Source: CALLVY01 sp937899855 (GTDB taxonomy: Bacteria; Bacteroidota; Bacteroidia; Chitinophagales; Saprospiraceae). Taken from it: a DNA stretch of 64,000 nt. The stretch lies in assembly GCA_039820405.1 (NCBI GenBank), contig JBCBQC010000004.1, positions 1-64,000 of the forward strand. The letters run 5' to 3'. Each line of letters opens with the position of its first letter. The stretch's first letter is position 1. This document shows, piece after piece, positions 1-8,414 of this stretch. A program made the position numbers and the translations under genes. The notes under the pieces are model-generated. The model saw only the letters and a program-made list of their open reading frames with translations, did no database searches and was not told where the DNA came from.

Positions 1-477
1 ATCCACGCTAAAAAGCGACTTTTCCACAATTGTGGAAAAGAAAGTCCAAAAATGTGGAAAACTTGTGGGTTACTCCACCCCTCATTTTTATACTCCTCCA
101 CTTCATCGCGGCTACGCATTTATTTTTTTCTCAATGCCCAAGCTAAAATCGCGTAAAAGACCAATTTACGGGATGAGGCGAGGCCGGGCACCATTTAATT
201 AAGCCTATTTACTATGTGTAAAAATCCATTTCTCTCCCGCCTTCTCGATCCCTTTTTCGGGGCGGCGCTTATCCGGGGCTGTGTAAAACAAATACACATA
301 TTTTTTTTCGTTTTTTATCTGGCTACCCCACGCTAGACTTTTATCCTGACTTCTCCCGGGGAAAACGATAGCAAAAAAGTGAAAAAATTGGGATTTACAC
401 TCATAATATACGCAAAAAATGACAATTCCGCAAAGGACGGGAGCTCGGAAAGTCCAGCGGATAGTCGGAAGTTATCC
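1..477. other. Gene-free region with AT-rich tracts
   Basis: No convincing coding sequence lies here. The 62-codon frame beginning at 379 runs into the end of the opposite-strand gene and shows no protein-like features. The region has homopolymer-rich stretches (T runs near 300-320, A runs near 375-420), several GTGTAAAA-type words (near 215 and 280), and the DnaA-box-like cluster annotated separately at 19-61. It could be an upstream regulatory region of a gene left of the window or part of an origin-like locus; the sequence alone does not decide. Confidence 0.6.
19..61. promoter_or_regulatory. Cluster of three DnaA-box-like 9-mers
   Basis: TTTTCCACA occurs at 20-28, its reverse complement TGTGGAAAA at 31-39, and a second TGTGGAAAA at 53-61. 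The first two form a perfect 22-bp palindrome (19-40). Each 9-mer fits the relaxed DnaA-box pattern TTWTNCACA and differs by one base from the E. coli R1 box TTATCCACA. They could be DnaA sites or the operator of an unrelated dimeric repressor. AT-rich DNA lies about 250 bp downstream, but no dnaA gene is in the window. Confidence 0.4.
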
Positions 478-1164
478 TCAATCCAGGTCTTCCAAACGTT
501 TTTTCACTCCATCCACTACATTGACTTGGGTTTCAATCTGTTGATTGGTCTGTTCTTGTTCGAGTAGATTGGTTTCGATATTGGCTTCCGCGCGGCGAAT
601 GGCTTCCTTGGCCTGTTCGATCTCGCGGTGGTAACGTTCATTTTCCCGGACGAGGCGTTTGAGGGAAGACTCCAATTTTTTGAGTTGGTTTTTTTCCTCA
701 TCCAGCTCGATCCGCGTATTCTCCTTGGCGACAAAGAGGGCGAAGCGCATCAGGAATTTTTCCCCTTCAACGTAGCGATCGGAGTGGGTATCGGAAGCGA
801 GGAAGGCGCCCCCTAGATCGACCCACATGCTGAGGCTGCTGCCGTTTCCCAGTTCCTCCACGCGGGCGTACAGGTCGACCGAGTTGGCTCCACCGAGGGC
901 GACCACATCGGCATCGTCGGTAAATATTTCGTCGCTGCTGCGTACTTTTTTGGTTTTGCCGCCGTAGGTTTTGACGTACTTTTTCCACAGTTTCTCCACA
1001 AAGTTTGCCTCCGTGTCGGGAATATCGAGCACCAGGGCATTGCGTACACCGAGGCTCATCGAGCGGGATTCCTCGGATATTTGGGCCCGAATCCCCGAAA
1101 AAAGCAGTAAATTCATTGCCAATAAGAGGATCAAACGACGTATTGAAGAGTAGGTTTTTAGCAT
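478..1164 (-). CDS. Exported protein with C-terminal coiled coil
   Basis: A 228-residue protein of unknown function. Residues 1-27 form a signal peptide (hydrophobic core LILLLAMNLLLF, then a likely cut after GIRAQ), so it is periplasmic or surface-exposed. The middle part (about 30-145) has no motif I recognise. Residues about 150-225 are strongly heptad-like and rich in Glu, Lys, Arg and Gln, as expected for a long coiled coil. No lipobox or transmembrane helix follows the signal. It stands alone, divergent from the OmpA-family gene, with a 270-bp AT-rich intergenic region upstream. The start is the first ATG in front of the signal peptide. Confidence 0.75.
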   Translation of the reverse strand: MLKTYSSIRRLILLLAMNLLLFSGIRAQISEESRSMSLGVRNALVLDIPDTEANFVEKLWKKYVKTYGGKTKKVRSSDEIFTDDADVVALGGANSVDLYARVEELGNGSSLSMWVDLGGAFLASDTHSDRYVEGEKFLMRFALFVAKENTRIELDEEKNQLKKLESSLKRLVRENERYHREIEQAKEAIRRAEANIETNLLEQEQTNQQIETQVNVVDGVKKRLEDLD

Positions 1165-1434
1165 ATCTGTAAATAATTTTTGAAGTTTTTTCGTTGGGGT
1201 TGAAATTTTAATTGACGATAATAAAAATACAAAAACTACTGAGAACGTTCTGCTTTTGAATTAAGAATCCTACTATGGTGCCCGGCTCAAAATAAAGCAG
1301 TGCCTACGGCAGTTTTAATCAACAGTCCCCCACCGCCTTTTGCATAATTTTTGGACTAGCTACGGTTGGTCGATCCCGATATCACGCGGGTATTTGCCCC
1401 TTACCGCCCCCGGAAGTCCTAAAATCATTCGATC
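1165..1434. other. Divergent intergenic region
   Basis: This 270-bp gap lies between the exported coiled-coil gene (minus) and the OmpA-family gene (plus) and must hold both promoters. The left half (1165-1260) is very AT-rich. ATGGTGCCCGGC at 1275-1286 is the exact inverse of 183-194, so a 12-bp inverted repeat brackets the coiled-coil gene. I found no exact TAnnTTTG element in good position for either gene. Confidence 0.4.
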
Positions 1435-3810
1435 ATGAGACCATTAAAAACGCTTTTTCCCCTCCTTCTATTGCTGATCGGTAGCTTGAGTGCCGCAGCA
1501 CAGTCGAAAGACCTCGGCAAGGCCAATAAGTTGTACAAGCTGCAAAAGTACGCCGAAGCCATCCCCTTCTACGAAAAAAGCCTGGAGGAGAAAAACAGCG
1601 TCGCCGCCCAAACCAAGCTGGCCTTTTGCTACAAAATGACCAATCAGATCGATGCGGCGGAAAAACTGTATTCCGATATCGTGTACGCCGACCGGCCCCG
1701 GGCCATTACCTTCTTTTATTACGGCGAATCGCTCATGCTCAATGGAAAATACGCCGCCGCCAAATTCTGGTTTGAAGAATACCTCAAGAAAAAGCCCGGC
1801 GACCCCAAGACCCTACAACTCATCGAGTCTTGCGATAAGGTCAATTTGATCCGGCCCCATTTTGGCGATTTGGACATCCAAGCCGCCCCCTTCAACTCGG
1901 AAGTCGACGACAACGCTCCCGTCTACTGGGGCTCACAGATCGTCTTCTGCTCCGACCGCAAGCAAGGCACCAAGCTGCTCAAGCAAAAATCGGGTTGGAC
2001 CGGACGCGATTTTATCAACCTCTACCAAGTACAACAACAGTCCGACGACAGCTTTTCGGAGGTGGAAGCACTGGCCACCAAAATCAACGGCCTAAACAAA
2101 AATACGGGCCCCATCAGCTTCAATGCCGAAGGGACCACGGCCGTCTTTACCCGCAATAGCGACATCGCCAACAAAAAAGAGGCCTACGCCATGCAACTGT
2201 ACCAAGCCGATCACGTGGATGGCAAGTGGAAAAACGTCGAAGCCATTGGCTTTTGCAATCCCGAATTCAATTACATGCATCCGGCTCTCTCTCCCGATGG
2301 CCAGCAACTTTTCTTCGTCACCGACCGCCCCGGTGGGAATGGGGGTACGGAAATCTACCTGTCGGAAAAGAAAGCGGATGGGACTTGGGGTAAACCCGCC
2401 AATTTGGGTGCCATCGTCAATACCGTCGATCACGAGGGCTTTCCCTTTTGCGATCGGGAAGGTCGCCTGTTCTTCAGCTCCAAGGGACACCTCGGCTTTG
2501 GGGGCTTCGACATCTTCTTTACCCAACGCGACGAAGCGGGCAACTGGATGAAGCCCACCAACGTGGGCTACCCCATCAATAGCTCTTCCGACGACATCTC
2601 CATCTGCCTGCGCGCCGACGGCCAGAGCGGTATGTTTACCTCCAGCCGCAACAAGGCCGGCGACGATGTCTTCTTTTTCGCTCCCGGCAATACGCCCAAC
2701 GAGGCGCCGCAAGACCTGAGCGAAGTGGATCGCTCCGAACCAGTAGAAGCGGAGCAACCCGTGGCAGTGGAAGCGACGCCCAACAATTCGGCCGTCCAAC
2801 AAAATACCGTAGCCAAGGCGCCCAGCGAAACGGCGGTCGCCGAAAATACGCTCGACGCCGTCATGTCGACCCCGGAGGCACAGCCCGAACCCGAGGTCAG
2901 CCTGACCGAGCTGATGGCCAGCGAAAGCATCGCCATCGATGAACAGCGGAACGAGACGCCCGCGCCCGAAGAAAAGAACAGTGAAATGCCCGCCCCTCCG
3001 GCGAGCAGCGAAGTGGCCACCGCCACGGAACAACCCGTGATCAGTATCGAAATCATGGAAGACCCCGAGCGCAGCGCCGAGGTACAGGAATTCGTATCCG
3101 AACCACTCGTAGTGGAGGAGCAACCGACCGAAGCCGAGCCCGAGCTACCCAGCCTGGAAGAAGTGATGACGGCAAATCAGGAAAGCGAATTGCCCCCACC
3201 CCCAGTCGATACGGAAGCCCCAGTGGCCGCGAGCGTCCCGCCAGAGACCAGCCCGGAGCCCGAAATCTCTACCAGCTCGGAAAGTCCCTCCGAGGTCAGT
3301 ACCGCCCCCGCCCGACTGGAAACCGAGCCCCTATTGGTGGATAAAGTGCTCACCCTCGACGAAAGTGACCTCCAAACCAAAATCAGCCTACCCGCCGGTA
3401 ACAGCCTCAGCGAGCTCCAGCTCGACCTGGTCGACCAGCGCGTTTTGACCGATAAAAGCTACCGCCTGCCCAATGTCGACTACGACTTCAACCAATCCCA
3501 GGTCACGCCGGAGTTGCGCGTTGCCCTGGATGCCCTGCTGGCGATTCTGGTGGACCACCCCAAGATGGAAGTCCAACTGATTGGCCACAACGCCAGCTTT
3601 GGCAACGACAATAAGAACCTACGCCTGTCGCAGGAACGCGCCCGGGCCGCCGCCGATTACCTGGTGGAGCGGGGCGTGGCTACGCACCGCATCAGTCCTT
3701 CGGGAGTGGGGGAAAGCCAGTTGTTAAACGAATGCGTCAACGGTATTTTGTGCTCGATCGAGCAGCACAAGGTCAACGAGCGCTTGGAATTGAAGGTGCT
3801 GCGCTACTAG
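1435..3810 (+). CDS. TPR / WD40-like propeller / OmpA-family outer membrane protein
   Basis: A 791-residue envelope protein. Residues 1-22 are a signal peptide ending SAAAQ. Residues about 28-130 are TPR-like helices. Residues about 150-420 carry WD40-like (PD40) repeats with the typical HPALSPDGQQLFFVTDRPGG and FFSSKGHLGFGGFDIFF blocks. Residues about 425-670 form a long acidic, Pro/Glu/Ala-rich linker. The last 120 residues are an OmpA domain (VDYDFNQSQV, then LSQERARAAADYLVERGV) expected to bind peptidoglycan. The TPR-propeller-OmpA order is that of Bacteroidota PorE-type proteins linked to type IX secretion, but the carboxypeptidase-regulatory-like domain normally between propeller and OmpA is replaced by the linker. 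A type IX role is inference. It ends 2 nt from the convergent lipid kinase gene. Confidence 0.9.
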   Translation: MRPLKTLFPLLLLLIGSLSAAAQSKDLGKANKLYKLQKYAEAIPFYEKSLEEKNSVAAQTKLAFCYKMTNQIDAAEKLYSDIVYADRPRAITFFYYGESLMLNGKYAAAKFWFEEYLKKKPGDPKTLQLIESCDKVNLIRPHFGDLDIQAAPFNSEVDDNAPVYWGSQIVFCSDRKQGTKLLKQKSGWTGRDFINLYQVQQQSDDSFSEVEALATKINGLNKNTGPISFNAEGTTAVFTRNSDIANKKEAYAMQLYQADHVDGKWKNVEAIGFCNPEFNYMHPALSPDGQQLFFVTDRPGGNGGTEIYLSEKKADGTWGKPANLGAIVNTVDHEGFPFCDREGRLFFSSKGHLGFGGFDIFFTQRDEAGNWMKPTNVGYPINSSSDDISICLRADGQSGMFTSSRNKAGDDVFFFAPGNTPNEAPQDLSEVDRSEPVEAEQPVAVEATPNNSAVQQNTVAKAPSETAVAENTLDAVMSTPEAQPEPEVSLTELMASESIAIDEQRNETPAPEEKNSEMPAPPASSEVATATEQPVISIEIMEDPERSAEVQEFVSEPLVVEEQPTEAEPELPSLEEVMTANQESELPPPPVDTEAPVAASVPPETSPEPEISTSSESPSEVSTAPARLETEPLLVDKVLTLDESDLQTKISLPAGNSLSELQLDLVDQRVLTDKSYRLPNVDYDFNQSQVTPELRVALDALLAILVDHPKMEVQLIGHNASFGNDNKNLRLSQERARAAADYLVERGVATHRISPSGVGESQLLNECVNGILCSIEQHKVNERLELKVLRY

Positions 3811-3812
3811 TG

Positions 3813-4742
3813 CTACGGCACCACCACGCGTAGCGCCTTTTCCAGGATTCGAAACTCCACTGGGGTTTCTCCCAGAAATTCGCCATCGACTTCCAGGGAG
3901 GTAGCCTTCCCCGCCCGCCCGTCTACGCGGATGTGCCGGGCGTAGTGCTGCTCCACCTCGGCCAACTGGCCAATGCTGCCGTTGTACAATCGGTACAGGT
4001 TGGCCAGCACTTTGGGTTTGGCGATTTCCCGAATGAGCGTGAGGGCCAGCCGGCCGTCGTCCAATTGGGCGTGGGGAACGAAGCGCATCCCCCCACCGGA
4101 GTAGGGAGCGATGCCGGCGTGAATGGTGTAAAAAACCGCTTCGATTTCCCGATCATCAAAACGGACCCGAGCGGGCCGCAGTTCGTAATCGATCAATCCC
4201 CGGAGGGCTTGCCAGAGGTAGCCCAGCGAGCCACCACGTCGGCCACTAGCCACGGCGCGCTGAACGACGAAGGCATCGTAGCCCATACCCGCCACGTTGA
4301 CGAAATAGCGCTCTTGCTTTTGCCCATCGCGGTGATAACTCACCCAACCCACATCCTGATAACGGTACTTTCCCCGCCGAAGCATGGCCAGTACTTCCGC
4401 CGGCTGCCGGGGAATGCCGTGGGCCTTGATCCAATCGTTGCCCGTACCGATGGGCAGCAGCGCGTAGTGGAGCTCGGTGGAGGCGACCGCCTTTTGGCTA
4501 AAGATCCCGTTGATGGCTTCGTTGTTGGTCCCGTCGCCGCCGACGGCTAGGAAGTGGCGGTAGCCTTCCTGGATGGCCTGGCGCACCAATTCGGTGGCGT
4601 GGCCGGGGTACTCCGTTACGCCCAGGGTGTAGCGCCAGGATTGATCGTCCAGCTGGCTTTGGATGTGGGGCCAGCGCCGACGAACCCGACCGCCACCCGC
4701 CGTGGGATTGACCAAGATGTACCATTCGCTTTTGTCGCTCAT
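3813..4742 (-). CDS. Diacylglycerol/lipid kinase family protein (YegS/BmrU-like)
   Basis: A cytoplasmic lipid kinase that would phosphorylate diacylglycerol or a related lipid. The N-terminus has the family block WYILVNPTAGGGR and the catalytic glycine-rich nucleotide motif VGGDGTNNEAING; further family signatures are LLPIGTGNDWIK and the C-terminal LEVDGEFLGETPVEF. The frame is open to 4877, which would overlap the divergent ABC transporter gene, so I chose ATG 4742, two codons before the conserved beta strand (309 aa, the usual family length). ATG 4775 is an alternative. It is convergent with the OmpA-family gene and head-to-head with the ABC gene, so both starts share about 100 bp of promoter DNA. 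Confidence 0.9.
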   Translation of the reverse strand: MSDKSEWYILVNPTAGGGRVRRRWPHIQSQLDDQSWRYTLGVTEYPGHATELVRQAIQEGYRHFLAVGGDGTNNEAINGIFSQKAVASTELHYALLPIGTGNDWIKAHGIPRQPAEVLAMLRRGKYRYQDVGWVSYHRDGQKQERYFVNVAGMGYDAFVVQRAVASGRRGGSLGYLWQALRGLIDYELRPARVRFDDREIEAVFYTIHAGIAPYSGGGMRFVPHAQLDDGRLALTLIREIAKPKVLANLYRLYNGSIGQLAEVEQHYARHIRVDGRAGKATSLEVDGEFLGETPVEFRILEKALRVVVP

Positions 4743-4845
4743 CGGTAAGGGAATAACTTTAGGATTCAATTTCATCGAAAAATAAAAGAACTCGATAGAT
4801 TTTTCCTCATCTTTAGGACGAATTAAACCTATTTTCCTCCCTCCA

Positions 4846-5763
4846 ATGAGTATCCTACGTTTAGAGCAAGTTTGCAAGAGCTACAACCAGCACCACGCCG
4901 TCGATGAGGTCTCGTTCGAGATTCCAACGGGTTCGATCTTTGGCATGCTGGGCCCCAACGGAGCGGGAAAAACTTCGCTGATCCGCATCATCACGACCAT
5001 TATCCGGGCGGATTCGGGTACGGTATTTTTCAACGGGGAAAAACTCAGCCACAAGCATCCCGCCCTGATCGGCTACATGCCGGAGGAGCGGGGCCTGTAC
5101 CGCAAGATGAGGGTGGGCGAGCACCTGCTCTACCTCGCGCGGCTCAAGGGCCTACCCAAGCGCAAGGCCCGGGCGGCCCTCCAGGAATGGATGGATCACT
5201 TTGGGATTCTCGATTGGTGGGGCAAAAAGATTGAGGAGTTGTCGAAGGGGATGCAGCAAAAAATTCAGTTCATTGCCACGGTAGTCCACCGCCCGCCCCT
5301 GCTCATCCTCGACGAACCTTTCTCCGGGCTCGACCCCATCAACACCAACCTAATCAAAGACGAGATTGATAAAATGGCCCGGGAGGGGACCAGCATCATC
5401 TTCTCCACCCACCGCATGGAGCAAGTAGAAGAAGTCTGCCAACACATCGTACTGATCAACCAGGGACGCAACGTACTGGAGGGGCCCGTCGACGAAGTCA
5501 AGCACCGCTTTAAGGAAAACCGTTTCCGCATCCAGTTCCTCGGCATCCTCCCTTCCGACCTGGAGGAGCGGATCAGCATTATCGAGCGGGGGGCGCAGAG
5601 CATCACCGTACAACTCGACGGCACCCAGGATTCCAATAGCCTGCTGCGCTACCTATTGGATCACCAAATTCAGGTGCTGGCCTTCCACGAAATCCTCCCC
5701 AGCCTCAACGAGATCTTTATCAAACAAATCGGCGCCTTTGATGCTGCCTCCCAAAATTCCTAA
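4846..5763 (+). CDS. ABC transporter ATP-binding protein (NatA-like)
   Basis: A 305-residue ATPase subunit of an ABC-2 type exporter. It shows Walker A (GPNGAGKTS, residues about 38-46), the signature LSKGMQQK, Walker B with D-loop (LLILDEPFSGLDP) and the switch His in FSTHRMEQVE. The C-terminal third matches the DUF4162-like tail of NatA-type ATPases. Only three bases separate its stop from the permease gene, so the two form one operon and one transporter. NatA/NatB relatives export sodium or small molecules; the substrate cannot be read from sequence. Confidence 0.93.
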   Translation: MSILRLEQVCKSYNQHHAVDEVSFEIPTGSIFGMLGPNGAGKTSLIRIITTIIRADSGTVFFNGEKLSHKHPALIGYMPEERGLYRKMRVGEHLLYLARLKGLPKRKARAALQEWMDHFGILDWWGKKIEELSKGMQQKIQFIATVVHRPPLLILDEPFSGLDPINTNLIKDEIDKMAREGTSIIFSTHRMEQVEEVCQHIVLINQGRNVLEGPVDEVKHRFKENRFRIQFLGILPSDLEERISIIERGAQSITVQLDGTQDSNSLLRYLLDHQIQVLAFHEILPSLNEIFIKQIGAFDAASQNS

Positions 5764-5766
5764 GCG

Positions 5767-7083
5767 ATGGAAAAACTATGGCTCATCATCAAGCGCGAAT
5801 ACCTAACCCGAGTTCGGAAGCGCTCCTTTTTGCTCGCTACTTTTCTCACCCCGCTGGCCTTCGCCATCTTCTTCGTCATCATTGGCGTTATCTTCTCTTA
5901 CGAAAGCGGCGAAACCCTCCACATCGCCATCGTCGATGAAGGCAAAATCTTGCGCAACAATTTCAGTAAGGATGAGGATAATTTGTACTTCCACGTCGTC
6001 TCCACCCCCTTGGAGGAGTTGAGGGAGACCTTTGGTGCGGGCAAATACGACGGCATTCTGGTACTGCCCAAAATCGGCCAACTCCAGGCGCAGGACCACA
6101 CCGTCTATTACTACCGCGAAAAGCCCTTGGGGCTCGACGTGCGGACGACGGTGGTGGCCAAAGTCCGCAATCGCATCCGAGATTACAAGATGCGCATGCT
6201 CAATCTCGAAGAGGTGGACATCCGCAGCCTCAAGGTCAGCGTGGAGTTTCAACCCGAAGCCATTCGGGAGGGAGATGCCGAGAGCAGCTCGATGGCGGCC
6301 TGGATTGCGGCGGCCATCGGAGGGATGATGGGGGTAATCATGTACATGACGGTTTTTATCTACGGCATGATGGTGATGCGGAGCGTGATGGAAGAGAAGA
6401 TGAACCGCATCGTGGAAGTGATGATTTCCTCGGTCAAGCCCTTCCAACTGATGATGGGAAAAATCATCGGGGTGGGCGCCGTAGGCTTGACCCAGGTCGC
6501 CATTTGGGGCATTTTGATTCCACTGGTGTACGGCTTGGTCTTTCTCCTCTTTGGCTTCAACAGCTCCCAAACCGAAATGGCCATGTCGACGGCCGACATC
6601 GATCAGGTGGACCTCCAGTTGATGGCCGAGCAGATTGGCGGCGAGCTGTGGTCGCAAAATTGGGCCTTGATTCTGCCGCTCTTCGTGTTTTACTTTTTGG
6701 GGGGCTATTTTCTCTACGCCTCGTTATTTGCGGCGGTGGGTTCGGCGATGGGTGACGATATGGGAGAGGGACAAGCCCTGACCATTCCCATTACCATTCC
6801 GGTGGTGCTGGCTTTTTACATCATGTTTGTAGCGGTGCGGGCGCCCCAGAGTAACTTGGCCGTGTGGTCGTCCATCTTTCCCCTGTTTTCTCCCATCGTG
6901 ATGCCCGCCCGGCTCGCCTTCGACCCACCCTGGTGGGAAATTGCGGCTTCGGTACTCAGCCTAGCCGCCACCGCCATCTTCTTCGTCTGGCTATCTGGCC
7001 GGATCTATCGGGTCGGCATCCTGATGTACGGTAAGAAGGTAAGCCTGCGCGAGATTGGCCGCTGGCTGTTCTATCGAGGTTAG
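5767..7083 (+). CDS. ABC-2 type transporter permease (NatB-like)
   Basis: A 438-residue membrane subunit pairing with the ATPase just upstream. There is one N-terminal membrane helix (residues about 22-46), a large extracytoplasmic domain (about 50-175), and five or so C-terminal helices starting with WIAAAIGGMMGVIMYMTVF. The region MRSVMEEKMNRIVEVMISSVKPFQLMMGKI is the hallmark of the ABC-2 family 3 (NatB/YhaP) permeases. The start ATG follows the ATPase stop by three bases. A convergent reductase gene lies 23 bp downstream; I saw no clear terminator there. Confidence 0.9.
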   Translation: MEKLWLIIKREYLTRVRKRSFLLATFLTPLAFAIFFVIIGVIFSYESGETLHIAIVDEGKILRNNFSKDEDNLYFHVVSTPLEELRETFGAGKYDGILVLPKIGQLQAQDHTVYYYREKPLGLDVRTTVVAKVRNRIRDYKMRMLNLEEVDIRSLKVSVEFQPEAIREGDAESSSMAAWIAAAIGGMMGVIMYMTVFIYGMMVMRSVMEEKMNRIVEVMISSVKPFQLMMGKIIGVGAVGLTQVAIWGILIPLVYGLVFLLFGFNSSQTEMAMSTADIDQVDLQLMAEQIGGELWSQNWALILPLFVFYFLGGYFLYASLFAAVGSAMGDDMGEGQALTIPITIPVVLAFYIMFVAVRAPQSNLAVWSSIFPLFSPIVMPARLAFDPPWWEIAASVLSLAATAIFFVWLSGRIYRVGILMYGKKVSLREIGRWLFYRG

Positions 7084-7106
7084 GGAGGGCTAAAAATCGT
7101 TTTTGC

Positions 7107-8213
7107 TTATACTTCAAAGGTCAGCTCCACCTCATCGCTGGTGGGATGCGCTTGGCAGGTGAGGATGTACCCTTCCTCTACCTCATCGGGATCGAGGGAA
7201 AAGCAGATTTCCATTTCGGTACTGCCCTTGGTCACCTTGGCCATACAGGCGGCACAAGAGCCAGCGGTACAGGAATAGGGGGGATCGTGCTTGGCATCGA
7301 GCATAGCATCGAGGATGGTCTTGCCCTTGGGAATGGTCAATTCGATCGTTTTCCCCTCCAACAGTACCTTGGCCCGCGCCCCGTCGGTACCCATATTTTG
7401 GGCAACCTCCGGATCGACCTCATCGGCGGTAAAGCGCTCGGAGTGGACGTGTTTGGCATCGACCCGCTGCTCCTCCAGCAGGGTCTTTTCGACGGCATTG
7501 ATCATGGGATTGGGGCCGCAAATGAAGTACTCGCACTGGCCCGTACGGGAGGGATTTTCTTCCAAAAAGTGCGCCACCGCCTGGGCATCGATGCGGCCGG
7601 TCTTCCCCGCCCAACTGATCGCCGCCTTTTTGAACAGTCCCGACCAACCTTTTTCCTTTTTCTTAATCGGCTGACTCAGCATGTGCTCCACGATCAGTTG
7701 ATCCGCGTAGCGCTTGCCCATCTGTTCCAACTGGTCGCGGAAAATGATGCTGTCTTCCGAGCGATTGCCGTAGAGGAGAAAAACCGTACTGAGGGGTTCC
7801 TTCTCTAAGATGGTCTTGAGGATCGACATGAGGGGGGTGATGCCGCTACCCGCACCAAACAGGTAGTAGTCCTTGCGCTGGTCGGGGTCGAGATCGGTGT
7901 AAAAGCGACCGTCGGGTACCATCACCTCCACGGTATCGCCGGCGCTAAGTTGGTCATTGATGTGGTTGGAGACGAGGCCCCCTTCCAGCCTCTTGACGGT
8001 CACCACGAGCTCCTCTTCGACGGGGCTGCTCGACATGGAGTAGGCCCGGCGTTCTTCCTGCCCATTGAGCATAAACCGCAGGGTGAGGTACTGACCTTGG
8101 GTGTACTGGAATTGCGGCCTAAGCTCCTGCGGAACGTCGAAGGATAGGGAAACGGCACGGTCGGTCTCGGGGTGTACTCTGGTGATGGTGAGGGGGTGAA
8201 AAGTAGTACTCAT
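7107..8213 (-). CDS. Flavin oxidoreductase with C-terminal 2Fe-2S ferredoxin domain (PaaE-like)
   Basis: A 368-residue electron-transfer protein moving electrons from NAD(P)H through FAD to a [2Fe-2S] cluster. Residues 1-105 form the FAD-binding domain (RAYSMSSSP at 56-64). Residues about 112-245 bind NAD(P) (FGAGSGITPLMSIL, then CGPNPMI at 232-238). Residues about 280-368 are a plant-type ferredoxin domain with cluster ligands Cys315, Cys320, Cys323 and Cys353 in CxxxxCxxC...C spacing. The domain order is that of PaaE-type and oxygenase reductases. It starts 201 bp from, and divergent to, alkB, so it may feed electrons to that monooxygenase. A stand-alone role is equally possible. Confidence 0.9.
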   Translation of the reverse strand: MSTTFHPLTITRVHPETDRAVSLSFDVPQELRPQFQYTQGQYLTLRFMLNGQEERRAYSMSSSPVEEELVVTVKRLEGGLVSNHINDQLSAGDTVEVMVPDGRFYTDLDPDQRKDYYLFGAGSGITPLMSILKTILEKEPLSTVFLLYGNRSEDSIIFRDQLEQMGKRYADQLIVEHMLSQPIKKKEKGWSGLFKKAAISWAGKTGRIDAQAVAHFLEENPSRTGQCEYFICGPNPMINAVEKTLLEEQRVDAKHVHSERFTADEVDPEVAQNMGTDGARAKVLLEGKTIELTIPKGKTILDAMLDAKHDPPYSCTAGSCAACMAKVTKGSTEMEICFSLDPDEVEEGYILTCQAHPTSDEVELTFEV

Positions 8214-8305
8214 AACGCAGCAGGATCAGCGGTTTGCGAGGGAAAATTAATCTTTAATTACTACCCCTGGAACAGCAAAATGAGGTGGTGGTTTAGCGGA
8301 CCCGA

Positions 8306-8313
8306 TAATTTTG
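8306..8313 (+). promoter_or_regulatory. Possible -7 promoter element for alkB
   Basis: TAATTTTG is an exact match to the Bacteroidota -7 consensus TAnnTTTG in the 201-bp divergent region between the reductase and alkB, about 100 bp upstream of the alkB ATG. I found no good TTTG -33 partner, so the call is weak. Confidence 0.3.
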
Positions 8314-8414
8314 ACCCAGAAGTGATGGATTGCCCACTTTTCCCCATCATTTGAGTCGATTTTTTCGTATAATAGTTCGGTACACCTTCCCGTTGCCAGC
8401 AAAAACCTTACGCC

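Noticed and set aside
1..477. Firm call of a chromosomal origin
   Set aside because: Only three relaxed DnaA-box matches, no dnaA or other origin-linked gene, and no view of the left side or of GC skew.
2092..3123. Long open frame on the minus strand inside the OmpA-family gene (343 codons)
   Set aside because: It lies opposite a well-supported coding sequence, is low in motif content and reflects the codon bias of the true gene.
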